Shown here piece by piece: positions 48,974 through 62,963 of a stretch of DNA of 64,000 nt. The translations under genes were made by a program, and so were the position numbers. Source of the DNA: Hyperoplus lanceolatus (taxonomy: Eukaryota; Chordata; Actinopteri; Uranoscopiformes; Ammodytidae); NCBI GenBank assembly GCA_026929865.2, contig CM049400.1:12479501-12543500 (forward strand), read 5' to 3'. The notes beneath the pieces were generated by a model, which ran no database searches, had not been told where the DNA came from, and saw only the letters and a program-made list of their open reading frames with translations. Position 1 is the stretch's first letter. Each line of letters opens with the position of its first letter.

Positions 48974-50167
48974 CAGCGTTTCCCCCAGCGCTTTATAGTT
49001 AAGGCGGCCGCCTTAGCAAAACCAGCCCCCCGCCTTGACTACTGACCGACCAAAAAAAAATAAAATAATTAAATCTTTAATTTTTTTATTTTTAGTGCTG
49101 CACAATTAATGTACTAGCAAGCGCGATGTGTGATTTTTCATGGTCAGAAATGCGCGAAAGGCCGTGATTTGGGGTAAATAAATGTGCACATATGTCTCCA
49201 AGCGTTTCTCTCTGCTCAGACTATCAGCTGCTCTGTGTCGGGGGCTCTGCGCGCGCGACCGTGCCGCGCTGCGCGTGACTACGGCATGTACGCGGGAGAG
49301 TAAACGAGCAGCAGCAAACCGACATTTAACCGGTGGCGATAATAAACGCAGTGCGGTTCTATGGGGATATTTAGCTGAACAGAAAGAAGTGCTCTGCAAA
49401 GCTAGACTAGCTTAAGACTCCACATCACCGTGGCAACACAACTTATCGGCTCATACAGCGCAGAGAAAAGTCTGATACATGCATGAGAGTGATGGCCCAG
49501 GCACCTTTCAGTAAGTTTACAGAAGTGCACACTGTAACTGTCTTTGAAATGCATTAGTCATTTTAAGGGGAAAACACATTGTATTATTTCAATAGTTGAA
49601 TTATTTTTCAAACAGTATGCTTGTGTAGGCCGACAAGATTAATTTTTCTGAATTTTAAATGCTGCTTTATTTTTATGTTTTAAATTTGGAAATACATGTT
49701 CCAAAACAACCAATAACCTCTGCATTTAAAAAGAAATCAAGCAAGTAGGCTAATAATAACCATATATGAATTAATCGCATCACAGTATGCCTATTGTCCA
49801 CAATAATCTCACAACAGCCCCCCATCCAAAAAGGAACTTTAAAAAGCACTTTGATGTGCATACACATGTTAAGTGTATGGTCCATTATTTGTATTTAGTG
49901 TGTCTGCATGGTATTGCACCAAAACAGTAGAATTTATTTAATTGTATTTTTTTTGTCTGCATGTTTGCACAAAATGTGCACGTAGCAAACAAAATTGCAC
50001 AACTGTAAGGTCAGTGTCATTCAAATAAACAGAACTATTTCTTTAGTGCGCATTGGCATCTTTGAGCAAAATACCCCCAAAATTTTCGCAGAGGCGCGTT
50101 GCACCGCGCCTCCTGTACGGCTAGACAGTGACCACCCTGACTAAGACATTTCCTGGGGGAAACACTG
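48974..50167. mobile_element. hAT-like element, ends CAGCGTTTCCCCCAG / CTGGGGGAAACACTG
   Basis: Inverted ends CAGCGTTTCCCCCAGCG and TTCCTGGGGGAAACACTG. The flanking direct repeat is AATGT (5 bp, 48969-48973 and 50168-50172), shorter than the 8 bp expected for hAT, so the class is uncertain. There is no transposase. The 3' part recurs at 50341-50445. Confidence 0.68.
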
Positions 50168-50340
50168 AATGTTCTCTTATCACAATATGCTAATAAACAA
50201 CATTGTATAGTTTAACTAATGAACACTCTGGTTTCTTCAAGCTTCAGCAGTATCACACTATATATCGTGGTCAATATTGATATCGATCAATATCGAAAGA
50301 ATAATCATGATAATATTTTTTGCCAATGTCGCCCAGCCCT

Positions 50341-50445
50341 ACATTGGCATCTTTGAGCATAATAACACCAATATGTTCGCTGCGCCTCCCGTGACCCTGG
50401 GCAGTGACCACCTTGACTAAGACATTTTCTGGGGGAACACTGAAC
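50341..50445. repeat. Extra copy of the 3' end of the preceding element
   Basis: CATTGGCATCTTTGAGCA through CTGGGGGAACACTG repeats 50050-50167 with substitutions. Just before it (about 50250-50341) lies a hAT-type right end, GCCAATGTCGCCCAGCCCTA. Confidence 0.65.
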
Positions 50446-50479
50446 TCCTAATATATGATAGACCTACATGGCTTGAAAG

Positions 50480-52289
<1,810 letters not shown>

Positions 52290-52297
52290 CTTGATAG

Positions 52298-53465
52298 GCC
52301 TATCTGGATTCATTTTACACAAACACATTCGTTCTCGCACTTCATACGTGTGCCGACGGGAGTCGCCGTTTCTCCTTTCTGTGCATACACATGGGTCAGA
52401 GTTTGCGTGGAGGACCGCACATCTTCCCATCAAGTTTGGTTTTTATAAATCCCAATGTTTGTGTACAAATTGGCGTGTGCCCTCTTCTGAGCGTACGCCA
52501 CGTTTATAAATCAGGCCCCAGGACAGTTGGCCGGCCATTTGCTGCTTCCCGAAGTGGTAGATATAGGTAGGCTACACACACTCACCTGCCTGCTTTTTTT
52601 TTTTTAAAGAGGGTCGGATATCAAGGACAATGACATGAACATGCTGTACAAAATAGGCCTGTGTGCTGAATAGGCTACATGTTCATAATAGGCAAGGAGA
52701 GTGGTGTGCTACTGTCAACTCGAGACCAACTCCGCCGTCCCACCCTCCTTAGCCGCCTTTTATTCACATCAAATGGTGTTTACAAGCCTTGTGTGTGTGC
52801 GTGTCTGCTAACGATTAGTGATGCTGGGAACTTCCCGTTTATCCCAGCTGGGGTATTGTCAGCGTTTCCTGCCTGCCTGGGAACCGACAGCCTCGGTCAG
52901 CCAGGTCATGGGAATCTTCAGAAAGTACATAGTTCAAAACAAGATGTGGTTATATAAGTTCCCTTCGGAGCATATGTTTACACAATGAAAAATTCAACTC
53001 TCACACCTAACATAAATGGCCATTATCCCGGAATTAAAACACTGTGGAGTTTAATAATATTAAACTCCTCCCTTAATAATATTTAATGTGGCCTATATTC
53101 CCGTGCAAACCATGTGGCTTTGTTTCAGATAAAGGCCTATTGCAAATATAAGATAAATTCGAACATAGGCAAACCCTTTTACACAAAATAAATAAATCCA
53201 ACTAGCCTATGGGTTTTGTTAACGAGATAATGGACCGTCGGATTTATGGCATTATGAGTCGTTTTCATATCAAAAGGAAAGGCATGAAAAGGTTGTGGTT
53301 ATAATAAGGTTAGACAAATGGAAAATATTCCTTTTACCTTGACCACCAATTATTTGCGAGTTAACCACAATAAAATGCAGCTAAAAAAAATGTCTTCCAA
53401 GTGCGACAAAATGTTATGTTATGAGCTCAATGCACGCTAGTTGGGGAAATACTGTTAAGTTAGGG
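52298..53465. other. Spacer with duplicated blocks and a Harbinger-type end
   Basis: No gene. GCCACGTTTATAAATCAGGC at 52498-52517 resembles a Harbinger/MITE terminus without a visible partner. The segments about 52540-52690 and 53180-53465 match unit 1 (13430-13590, 19570-19690, 22560-22700). Confidence 0.45.
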
Positions 53466-56037
53466 CAGTGCTTCTCAAATCGTGGGGCGTGAGTTGGTGG
53501 CCTTGATTTCCAACTGACCATAGCGAGCGCGATGTGTGCTTGTGTATAGTAATAAACGCACGAAAGCACCGCGATTTGCAGTAAATAAATGTCCACATGT
53601 GTCTCCAAGTGTCTCTGTAGGCTATTTAAAAAGAAATCAAGCAAGTAGACTAATAATAATGTAACCGGGTGGTACAGTTAATATCTTTATGAATATAACA
53701 CTTTCAGTTGCAGTACTTGGGAATGGGATTGCGGGTGGTTTGCAACGGGTAGTGTGCCCGTCTGGTCACAGGGTGGCAGAGTCAAATGCCTCGTTTCCAC
53801 CGAGTAGAGCGGGTCGGATCGGAGCGGCTCAGAGCGGGACAGCTCACTTTTAAGAATCTCGGTGTTGTTTCCACCGCCAACCCTACCCTTACTGGTAGGG
53901 CGGGGTTTAGGCTGGACTGCGATAGCCGCCGCCAGAATGTGGGTCAAACTATCGGGCTGTGGAACAACTGTGGTCAAGCCAGCGGTCTCTTGTTTTTGCT
54001 TAGTCAAACCAGCCGCTTCTTTATTTATTTCCCCCGTGTTGTTGTGAGCACAGAGACGGCTCGGTGCAACTGATAGAGACAGTGAGCAAACAGCGCTGGC
54101 TGCGGCAGCTACGTGACATCGTAGCAGTGGGACACAGTGTAGCCAACTGATTTATATACACAATAAACAGTGCCGCGCTCACATTTTCGACAAAACTCTC
54201 TTCACTCTAGCCGAGGTGACTACAAACGGCGGAAATGATTCAAACCAGCTGCTTCTTTATTTATTCCCCCCGTGTTGTTGTGAGCGTGTATTTACTACTA
54301 TCTATGGCGTAAACACACAGAGACGGCTCGGCGCAACTCATAGAGACAGTGAGCGAACAGTGCTGGCTGCGGCAGCTACGTGACTATGGGACACAGTGTA
54401 ACCAACTGATTAATTTATTGACGAGGAAAAACACCACACAATAAACAGAGCTGTGCTCACATTTTCGCCAAAACACAAGACTATCTTCACTCTTGCCGAG
54501 ATGACAACACATGGCGGAAATGATTCTTTCGGCCAATCAAATGACGGCAGTGTGTAGCTCCGCCTTTTAGGCACCCTTTCAGGCGGCTAGTACCCCTACG
54601 GAGGAGTACTGAGATTTGGAGCGGCTCAGAGTGGTTAGGTGCGCTTAAACCGTACCCTACCCAACTTTTGGCAAATGAAAAGCCAAACTACCCGGACCGA
54701 ACCCCTCCGATCCGACCCGCTCTACTCAGTGGAAACGAGGCATTACTATATAGTGCTGCGCCCGATGCATCCTGGTCCCTTCTTCCGTTGTTTACCTCTG
54801 GACAGCGTTGGTCTTTTCCGTGAAGACGAGGTATATCTCGATTGTTTGCGTTTATAGAGTGGCTTATGGACATATGCTGCCGGTTGTTGCTGTATGGAAC
54901 AGTTTTATAGCGATACCAGTGAGTACTTGTGTTGGATGGCCGCGTTTGTTTAGGATGTCTGGGGATTTTCGCCGCCAGTCGCCAAACGTGGGCGTTCGCT
55001 TGCAATGATATGTATGGCACCACGCTGTGTGTTTGTGAATCGCAGTGTCGCTTAACAGTGTCTATCTTTTAGAGATAACGACTCGGGGGGAAATAAGTCC
55101 GCTGGAAACTTCAGGAAGGGCTTGCCTTAGTTCAAGTTGCTGAAATGTAAGTGTTATAAGTCAATGTGTATAATGAGTCATTTACTGTTTACATTATTAA
55201 ATGACCTGTTAATGTTTATAGTGGCGAAATGTGTATGTAACATGTTATTTTACATTCCCTATTTACAGTCATGCCACTGCCGTATTTTATAGGTTAGTAT
55301 TTCATAGGTTAGTATTTTATAGGCTAGTATTTTATAGGCTAGTATACTGTATTTTTCCATTGTAGTATTTACTTTATTCATTTATTTTATAATTAGGTCT
55401 CCTAGAGTTAAATTGAAGTGCAGCTGTTGAGCACTGAAGGATAAAGACAGTCTTTAAATTGAATTATTACACTCTGTCACAATAATTGAAATAATGTGTT
55501 CCATAATAAATTAATGCTACAAAAACCCCGAATTCATTGTGTCCTGTGTGGCATCTAATTCCACGGGCTACAATAACAAAATAATAGGTGTATAATAATG
55601 TAATATATGAATTATAGGTTATCGCATCACAGAAAGCATATTGGCCAATAAAAAAACGCCACCTTAACTATGTTTACAGTTTAAAAATGTTTTGAATGAA
55701 ATGCAAACCTCCGTTAATCATTTGCTCTTGTTTCTCTGTCCTGAGATTCACACAGACTGAGTAGTCTTGTTTAAATGTTACAAATTGAGCTAATAATAAA
55801 CTGAACTTCGAATTTGTTTTTAAGTTGCTGCAGAAGTTATCTCAGCTAATTTTATAATCTAACATCTAATTTGATAATAAGGTGATTGTATGCAGAATGC
55901 TCGTGCCAGAAACTCATACAGTGGTTTTATACAGATAAATAAATACATATTAGCAGGTTCTCAACAGTATTTCAACTTAGGTGGGGGGGAGGAGGGGGGG
56001 GCGCGAAAAAATGACAGAAAATAATTGAGAACCACTG
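53466..56037. mobile_element. hAT-type element, TIR CAGTGCTTCTCAA, with paralogous empty site
   Basis: The ends CAGTGCTTCTCAAATCG and TAATTGAGAACCACTG are flanked by AGTTAGGG (53458-53465) and CGTTACGG (56038-56045). Unit 1 has the empty site AGTTATGG at about 22708-22715, with flanks matching on both sides. It carries the nested MITE 53787-54742. No transposase frame. Confidence 0.85.
53787..54742. mobile_element. MITE, second copy of the 45093-46032 family, nested in hAT
   Basis: Same TGCCTCGTTTCCACCGAGTA ends and internal landmarks, in the opposite orientation to the first copy. The flanks are AAA and TTA, so the 3-bp duplication is not conserved here. Confidence 0.85.
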
Positions 56038-56533
56038 CGTTACGGTAAGTTGATTATGATCAGTTGACATTATTTTCCAAACTGGCAAAACCACATGACT
56101 TTTTCACTCTATAAAGCTTAAATGTAGCTAGCTATGGTGGGTGTATGTCCCCTTTTTAAGTGCATGTGAGTCAATCGCCATGTGGTAGATTTCTACACAA
56201 CGCCTGACACCAACTTCTGCTCACACTCGAGCTGTTGAACTTACTTTTAAATGTCGTTAGGGTCCAATTGCACCGGAGGCGGAAACATGAGTAGTCCTAC
56301 AAGTGAGCAAACAACTGCTCCATATATTCCCATTAGTGTCCGTCTGGTTTGACCATGGACATATAAAGAAAGGGTTTGACTCCTGCTGATGAGGCTGCAC
56401 CTCTCAGCTAAACTTTGCTCCCCCTCTGCCGAGTTGGCTGGTTGGCTCCGAATTCTACTTCTTCTTCTTCTTCGTTTACTTACCTTCAGACTGTATGCCA
56501 TACATACTGCAATACTGCCACCCACAGGAGAGA

Positions 56534-56594
<61 letters not shown>
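56534..56594. repeat. (TA)n microsatellite present only in unit 2
   Basis: A TA tract of about 60 bp inside a region otherwise aligned with 23200-23240 of unit 1, where only AAAAAAATATTC is present. It therefore expanded after the duplication. Confidence 0.93.
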
Positions 56595-56596
<2 letters not shown>

Positions 56597-56695
56597 CAAA
56601 TGGGCCTATCCTATCTCCATAGGAATAATCCAGTGGCCTTTATAAAATCCAGGAACAGTTTTTATAGTCCCAGGCTGGTTCTTAATGGGATTAAG

Positions 56696-57193
56696 AATGC
56701 TCTTTAGTGTAAAATATGTTGTGCCCAGGCTTCAGAGCTGTATACAGCTGTTCCATCTGTTCCATAATAGATATGTTTTTATTGGCTGAAAAAAAATATA
56801 CATTTTCTTCAATTTTGATTGGATGGGCAGGCCCACCCTTGCCTCTTGGCTACCGCCAGATCCGCTTGCCATTATGAATCGCAATTCAAAAACAGCTTGA
56901 TAAAGCTGGGTAGGCTATAATTCGGGGAAACATCTAATTTGCCCGAATTGAGAGTTACACAGTTAAGAAAAAACAATGATGGGCCTGTTCATAACTAATT
57001 TATATATTTTTTGTAATGTAATGATTATGTTGACATTTTTTAAGAAACCTCAATTTTGGTGGGCCTCTGGGTCATCTCTTTTTCCTTTGTAATAAAAAAT
57101 AAATAAATTATAAAACATTTTTTTGGGGGGGGGTACTTGGTGCCCTACGCGCTCTGCATACCCTGCGTATAGGGAGCGGCGGCCCTGGCCAAA
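56696..57193. other. Unassigned region right of the duplication
   Basis: No gene. A G-run at 57124-57132 and the block GCCCTACGCGCTCTGCATAC follow. The latter looks like a transposon subterminal sequence, but it has no proven partner. Confidence 0.3.
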
Positions 57194-57201
57194 GGAGGGG
57201 C

Positions 57202-58553
57202 CATGGACGTTGGAAGTAGGGGTGCGGGGGGTGCGGCCGCACCCCCCCTCACCACCGCCTGCACCCCCTCTCCGCCCCCTTACACTTTGCCCTGTGCTCC
57301 CGCGATTGCTCTGTAAACAATCTCATAGCCTAAGTCCTCTTTCCCATCTCCTGCTCCCTCACATCAACTTGACAGGGCATAACACTATAATATAGTTTAT
57401 AGGCTATACAGTATACTATATAGGCTAGATTACATATGCCCGTCGCATTTCTTCACCGTGCCCAGGACGAGATTAAGGTTGTGCCCCGCCTTCCCTTGCG
57501 CACTTCAGTGGAGTCAGAGTGCTGAAGGGCGCGCACTAATGAGCATTAGGTTATAGGTTATCATTAAAAATCCAGTCTGCTAAGCGCCCTACCACAGGGG
57601 GGAGAGAGAAAGAGAAAGAGAGAGAGACGCGCTGACAGGATGCAACGTTCACCTGCGCACCTGCTCCTCCAAGGTGTGTGCCGGTATCGTGCCAAGTAAC
57701 CGCTGATAATAAGTGTTTCCCCGCCGGCCGGTTAGCGGGCATGCATCAAGTAAAGGCGAACATATTAACACTTCATAAGGTCGTAAAAAAGTCGGGTCGT
57801 CTTATATTCGGGGTCTAGTATTCGGCGTCCAGTAATGGACTGCCCGTTACCAGAGCGGTCATTCAGCTTCAGGGCCTGTGTCCAAGTTGTGTTTATTTTA
57901 TTTTTTCGGGTGGAACCAACACTGGCTGTGCTCTCAGAAGCGGCCAGGGCATGCGTGTGTGCAATGGGAGAGAGAACGCTTCGTGTGGAGAGATAATAAG
58001 AATGAGAGGCTTCATTAAAACGCTGTCTATGCGCTGTCTTTGCGGTCGTTGTGATTGTGACTTTGTCAGCTGTAAACTGAAACTAACGGAGATCGTGGAA
58101 GCCTTCCCCTCGACAACGTGACGTGCACTGCCCCGGTTATCATTCACCGATCTCAAGAATACAAATGTATGCTGAAAAGGAACAAATTGGTGAATAAAAA
58201 TTCACCAGAATGCAGGAAATTAAGCATTTAATGGTCAAAAAATTCTGGAGGACAACCCCCAGACCCCCACTTATAAATTGTAACAACCTAATGTTTAATC
58301 AAAACCTACGTCCTTCAAATTCAGGATAAAAAAAAGGCTATAAGGATACTTTGGAAAACTCTTAAATGTTATTTGCTTTTATAGAGTTTGTTTTAATAGC
58401 TTAATTCTAATCAAATTATTTTAGATACAAATTGGCTATTTTATCATGGTTATAGATTGCTCATTTTACCAGTAGCCTACTGCTTTGTCTGATAGCGCTG
58501 CACCTCGGCAAATTTACAGCACCCCCCCTAAGAAAGTAGTTCCAACGTCCCTG
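57202..58553. mobile_element. hAT-type element, TIR CAKGGACGTTGGAA, TSD GGAGGGGC
   Basis: The ends CATGGACGTTGGAAGTAG and TAGTTCCAACGTCCCTG are flanked by perfect 8-bp GGAGGGGC at 57194-57201 and 58554-58561. It is non-autonomous. G-rich on the left, with a GA-rich tract near 57600-57625. Confidence 0.86.
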
Positions 58554-58561
58554 GGAGGGGC

Positions 58562-59239
58562 ACCTATTTGCAGACCCATGGGGAAGCGGAGCTCCACCGG
58601 AAGTACGACATTTCTTCTTCGTTTTGTTTTACTGGCGGCGATCACCCAGCGTTTCTTCTTCTTTTTGTTTTTTGTTTTCTTTTTTAATTATTCTATAATT
58701 TCTATATTCACATTAGGCTATTGAACGATCGATGCTCGTCTGTGACTTTGTCATCATGCAAGTGAACAGTAACGATCGCGTGCAGCCGCAGAATTATATT
58801 TCAACCAGACATAAGTAGCCTATGTTCAGTGGCACAGACGTTAAAAAACTCCTGTTAATAAATAAATAAATAATGAGATACATACAATACAATAGGTTTA
58901 TAAATCTGAATGTAGAGCATGTTCACGATGTGTAAGGTGGCCGCATATAAACGGCACGAGGGCTGAGAACTACGCTACTGATCAGATAAATGATCGATCA
59001 AACGTAAAATCATCACGAAATGATAAAAACATCCCGATGGAGATTTCTATGGAGTGATTTTGCTTTAAACTGTACAGGGTCGCGTTGTGGCAGTGACACT
59101 CTTTCTTCAGTCGGAGCTGCAGCGTAAAGTGAAAACAAACTCAGAGTAGGTTACAATTCTGACCAATGAAATGAGTTCGGGGCGTGGCCCCATCGTGCTT
59201 CCGGTGGAGGTCCGTTTCTCCATGGGTCTGCAAATAGGT
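58562..59239. mobile_element. Element with 42-bp inverted ends starting ACCTATTTGCAGACCCATGG
   Basis: The left end (58562-58603) and the inverse of the right end (59198-59239) agree at 39 of 42 positions. Weaker inverted similarity (CCAAAGG) continues outward, so the true element may be larger and interrupted by 57202-58553. No target duplication or coding sequence was seen. Confidence 0.65.
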
Positions 59240-59489
59240 ACTCTTGGACCAAAGGGCAAAATCCCCCACTTGATTCATTGGTTATCCTCCCCTAATTAAC
59301 ACCTACTCCACTGCCCATCCCTCCTAGTCCTCCTTTCATCCCCCGATCCTCCTGTGATGGCCCTACTTAGCCCTCTTGTGGTTCCCAGTCTACTTATCGT
59401 CTCCTGGCTGAGGACTCCACCCCTCCCCCACCTGTTACCTCTGCAGGGTTCTTGACAGCTGATCATGTCAGAAGACAGTTGATGAAACT
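59240..59489. other. Unassigned spacer
   Basis: Pyrimidine-rich, no feature seen. Confidence 0.3.
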
Positions 59490-60011
59490 CCACCATAGAT
59501 AGTGTAAAAAATGGATATAGCATCCGGGCTGATCTCAGTTCTTTCAACTGTTTCCAATCCATGCGCCTCGCCATCTTGTCAAAGTTTGACTCCACCTCAT
59601 TTCCTCGCATCAAAAAGGGCACTGATGTGACGTTGGGGGGAGGGAGATACTCCCATCTAGCTGACGTACCGTGACGTACACCGAATTCGCAACATTAGCA
59701 CGACCGCCAGGAGCTAGGCTAACAGCACACCCTCTATAGACGAAGTGAGGGACAGCGGCTAGCTGTAACCTCCAATAGAATAAAAACTAGCCTGCTAGAA
59801 AAATAATCACCCCCCTCAGTCATAGAGATATGAACTAAACATACAGACTAGAATGTTTTTTTGGTCCAGTCCTTAAATAGGTTTAATAATGCTGTGAAAA
59901 CAGCATATTAAACATTGGAGTCAAGGAAAAATTGCTCTGTTTTGAAACCTGCCCCTAGTGGCCACCGGAAGTTACTGCAATGTGTGTCACTTCCACATTG
60001 GATGCTGGTAA
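59490..60011 (+). repeat. Dispersed repeat copy 2
   Basis: Shares ordered landmarks with 9800-9982 and 11509-11790 (CATCCGGGCTGA, AATAAAAACTAGC, CACCCCCCTCAG, GGATGCTGGTAAA). Class unknown. A MITE is inserted at its right end. Confidence 0.65.
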
Positions 60012-60408
60012 AGCCTGATTTATACTTGTGCGGTACCGCGTGCGCAGAGGCTCCGCGGAACCGCATAGAGCCTGTGCGGTGGCCTCAGACCCCCGCCGCG
60101 TACCAACTGAAAATTGTGACTATGCGCCAGATGCTGCAGACGCCGCAGACGCCGCAGAGGTTTGATTGGGCATCAAAGCAACAAGAAGGGATTTCAACAG
60201 CACACAAGCTCTTCCTCATTATCATCAAACTCAAAATCTTCCAGTTTTCATTTGTTTCGCAACGAATTTCGCCGATTTACATCAAAAGTGCAGTGTGCAA
60301 TCTGCGACACGGGCGAAACTAATACCAACGGTTCATGAGAACGTTCGGTGTCCACGCTACCCAGCAGAGAACGCAGAGGCGCAAAGCTGCACAAGTATAA
60401 ATCAGGCT
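60012..60408. mobile_element. MITE, TIR AGCCTGATTTATACTTGTGC, TSD TAA
   Basis: A perfect 20-bp inverted end, flanked by TAA at 60009-60011 and 60409-60411. The 3-bp duplication and short length fit a PIF/Harbinger-type MITE. GCAGACGCC tandem units near 60129-60155 are internal. Confidence 0.87.
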
Positions 60409-60411
60409 TAA

Positions 60412-60905
60412 GACTCTGTTGTGCTTCAAAGCCACCACCATACCTATTCCAAAGAAGCCCTTTCCAAACACTTTCAGTGAGGATCGGCCCATGTACTCCT
60501 GTAATCATGAAGCATAGTGAAGTTTGCAGACAACACAACTGTGGTGATGACACCCACTAGATTCAAAGGTTTTTATTTATCAAATACTCATAAAGATGTA
60601 CAGTGAAATGTTTTTTCGCTATGAAAGGTCTACAGGAAAGAGGTAACACAGCTGGCCACGTGGTGCAGGGATAACTACCACTTCGTTACGTTGACAAGAG
60701 CAAGGAGGTTGTTATTGATTTCTGGAGAGTCCCCACTCCTAAACCCCCACTGACTACGCATTAATGCTGTGGAGAGAGTGAGAAGCACCAAAATTCCTTG
60801 GAGTTCATATCAGTGAGGATCTCTCCTGGACAACCAATCCCTGCATCACTGGCCAAAAGGAGTGTGGAAGGGGATTAGGTGAGAGATGCAAGCTACAATA
60901 TAATA
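60412..60905. other. Unassigned spacer
   Basis: No gene or element ends seen. Confidence 0.3.
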
Positions 60906-60913
60906 CAATTATT

Positions 60914-61469
60914 GGTAACACTTTACAATAAGGTACACAAAATTGTAGTAGCTACTACATACCTACTACATAGATATGTGTTACCTACTACATAGGTTTT
61001 TTTTTGTGCTACCTAACACATAGGGTTTTTTTGTGCTACCTAACAGGGTTTTTTTTTGTGCTACCTAACACATAGGGTTTTTTTTGTGCTACCTAACACA
61101 TAGGGTTTTTTTTGTGTTACCTACTACATAGGGTTTTATTGTGCTACCTAACACATAGGTAGCACAAAAAAACCTATGTAGTAGGTAACACAAAAAAAAC
61201 CTATGTAGTAGGTAACACAAAAAAACCCTATGTGTTAGGTAACACAAAAAAAACCTGTGTTAGGTAGCACAAAAAAAACCTGTGTTAGGTAGCACAAAAA
61301 AACCCTATGTGTTAGGTAGCACAAAAAAAACCCTATGTAGTAGGTAACACAAAAAAAACCCTATGTAGTAGGTAACACAAAAAAAACCTATGTAGTAGGT
61401 AACACATATCTATGTAGTAGGTATGTTGTAGCTACTACAATTTTGTGTACCTTGTTGTAAAGTGTTACC
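60914..61469. mobile_element. Foldback hAT-type element made of inverted ~28-bp repeats, TSD CAATTATT
   Basis: The ends GGTAACACTTTACAATAAGG and TTGTTGTAAAGTGTTACC are flanked by perfect 8-bp CAATTATT at 60906-60913 and 61470-61477. The interior is a series of units such as GTGCTACCTAACACATAGGG plus a T-run. These are direct on the left and reverse-complemented after about 61150, so nearly the whole element is one palindrome. Confidence 0.88.
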
Positions 61470-61477
61470 CAATTATT

Positions 61478-62963
61478 TGCTAGGACTAGCACATGAAATA
61501 ACTTGCTACTTGGCAAGAATAGGCCAAGCGCCTCAAACCTGTAACTATACCACATAGGTGGAACGATTATAGTGTCATGACGTAATCAGCTATGCTATTT
61601 GTGTCAATGTATAAGTAATAACTAATTGTCATGAGTTGTTTGTGCTGCAGGTGGATGTGGTGGTGGGGAGGGGTTCATGAGATCCATTGACATGCCTTGT
61701 AGGGAAATTGGAACTGTTTCCCTGCCTTATAGGGTAAACTGAAGAGGAGCTAGGGTGGAGCAAACAGAGATTATATAAACTGTTGCAAGCTTTTGTTCAG
61801 CAGACCAAAGGATCAATCTTTGTGCAATAAATAATGTAGCCAAGAGCCAGGACCGTGAAAAGGAGGGGAGGGAGCTGAAAACTGCAAACTGTGATGAGTG
61901 AAACTTGAAAGAGTTAAATTCGAAAGCTGTTCAGGATCTGCCACCGGGAGAGCTAATGAATTATGGGCTGCATATGTGTTTGGTTGGATACGACAGATAA
62001 AGGTATAAATAACTTTCACACAGCATGCTGAGCCAAATTTTGTAGTGAGGACATTGGACACTATTAAAAGAACATTTTAACACAGACTATTGCCAACCAA
62101 GCAGTTGACAATTGCTGACACCACTTAAAAGCAATTGCTAAAGCCCCTTTAGGCGGGCCCCAACCCCTTTCATGTAGGATGGTATAAAAGGGAGCGATAC
62201 ACTGTCTTCAGTCTGAATTCATTGAACTCTGCCTGACTCTCCCTTTCTTTGGACCTTCTAAATACTCCGACAGCAGGATAATTTAGAAGCAGATAGATAT
62301 ATTCTTCTTTTACAGTTGGCTAGAATAAATCTATGACCAAATAATTAAAACACAAGATAAATAGTTGATCAATCCACTTTGTAAAGTGATTATATAATTA
62401 GGAAACCAGTAATTCACCCAACAGCAAAATATTACCTTTGAATAGAAACTTTTTTATTAGCAGGTATAAAATCACAGCTCAAAAAGTGAATATCCTAATG
62501 TAAACCTTAACTTGGGAGCAGTTGCAGTACATGAAGACCCTTTCTGACTTGGTATATTTATAAACTGTGCATATTTATATCCCCTTACTCTATATGTGAA
62601 ATGAAGAAGTCATATTGAACAAATGAATAATGAAATAATGAATATGGCCTTCTTTAGCGCTCCAGTCACACACACAACACCTGACATCTGGCTGTGCTTT
62701 TGTCATTCAACTGTATGATTGTGCAGTATTTGAGTAGTTGGGAATGAGAACGTGTTGGGTTGTGAGCATCTGTATAAATGTGTTTAAAAAAAGTTTTCGT
62801 ACTGCACAGTCCTCACAAGGAATGTCCTGACATTAATAAAGATACACATTCAGGAGACAAATTTTACTATAAAAAAAACGGAACACTGTTAAAAGAGAGG
62901 ACCAATGAAATATTTACAAAGGAGTCAGAGTTTCTGGAGAAAGTGTGTTGTCTAAATCACTTT
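61478..62963. other. Unassigned region with LTR-like promoter motifs
   Basis: A TATATAAAC near 61774-61782 followed by AATAAA near 61826, and a TATAAAAG near 62183-62190, recall LTR promoters. No paired TG...CA ends with target duplications were found. No gene is supported. Confidence 0.3.

Noticed and set aside
52430..52517. Single Harbinger-like terminus GCCACGTTTATAAATCAGGC
   Set aside because: No matching opposite end or 3-bp duplication found, so I did not call an element.
60960..61440. Regular ~28-bp repeats resembling a CRISPR array
   Set aside because: Eukaryotic context, no unique spacers, the units flip orientation mid-way, and the block lies between TIRs with an 8-bp target duplication.
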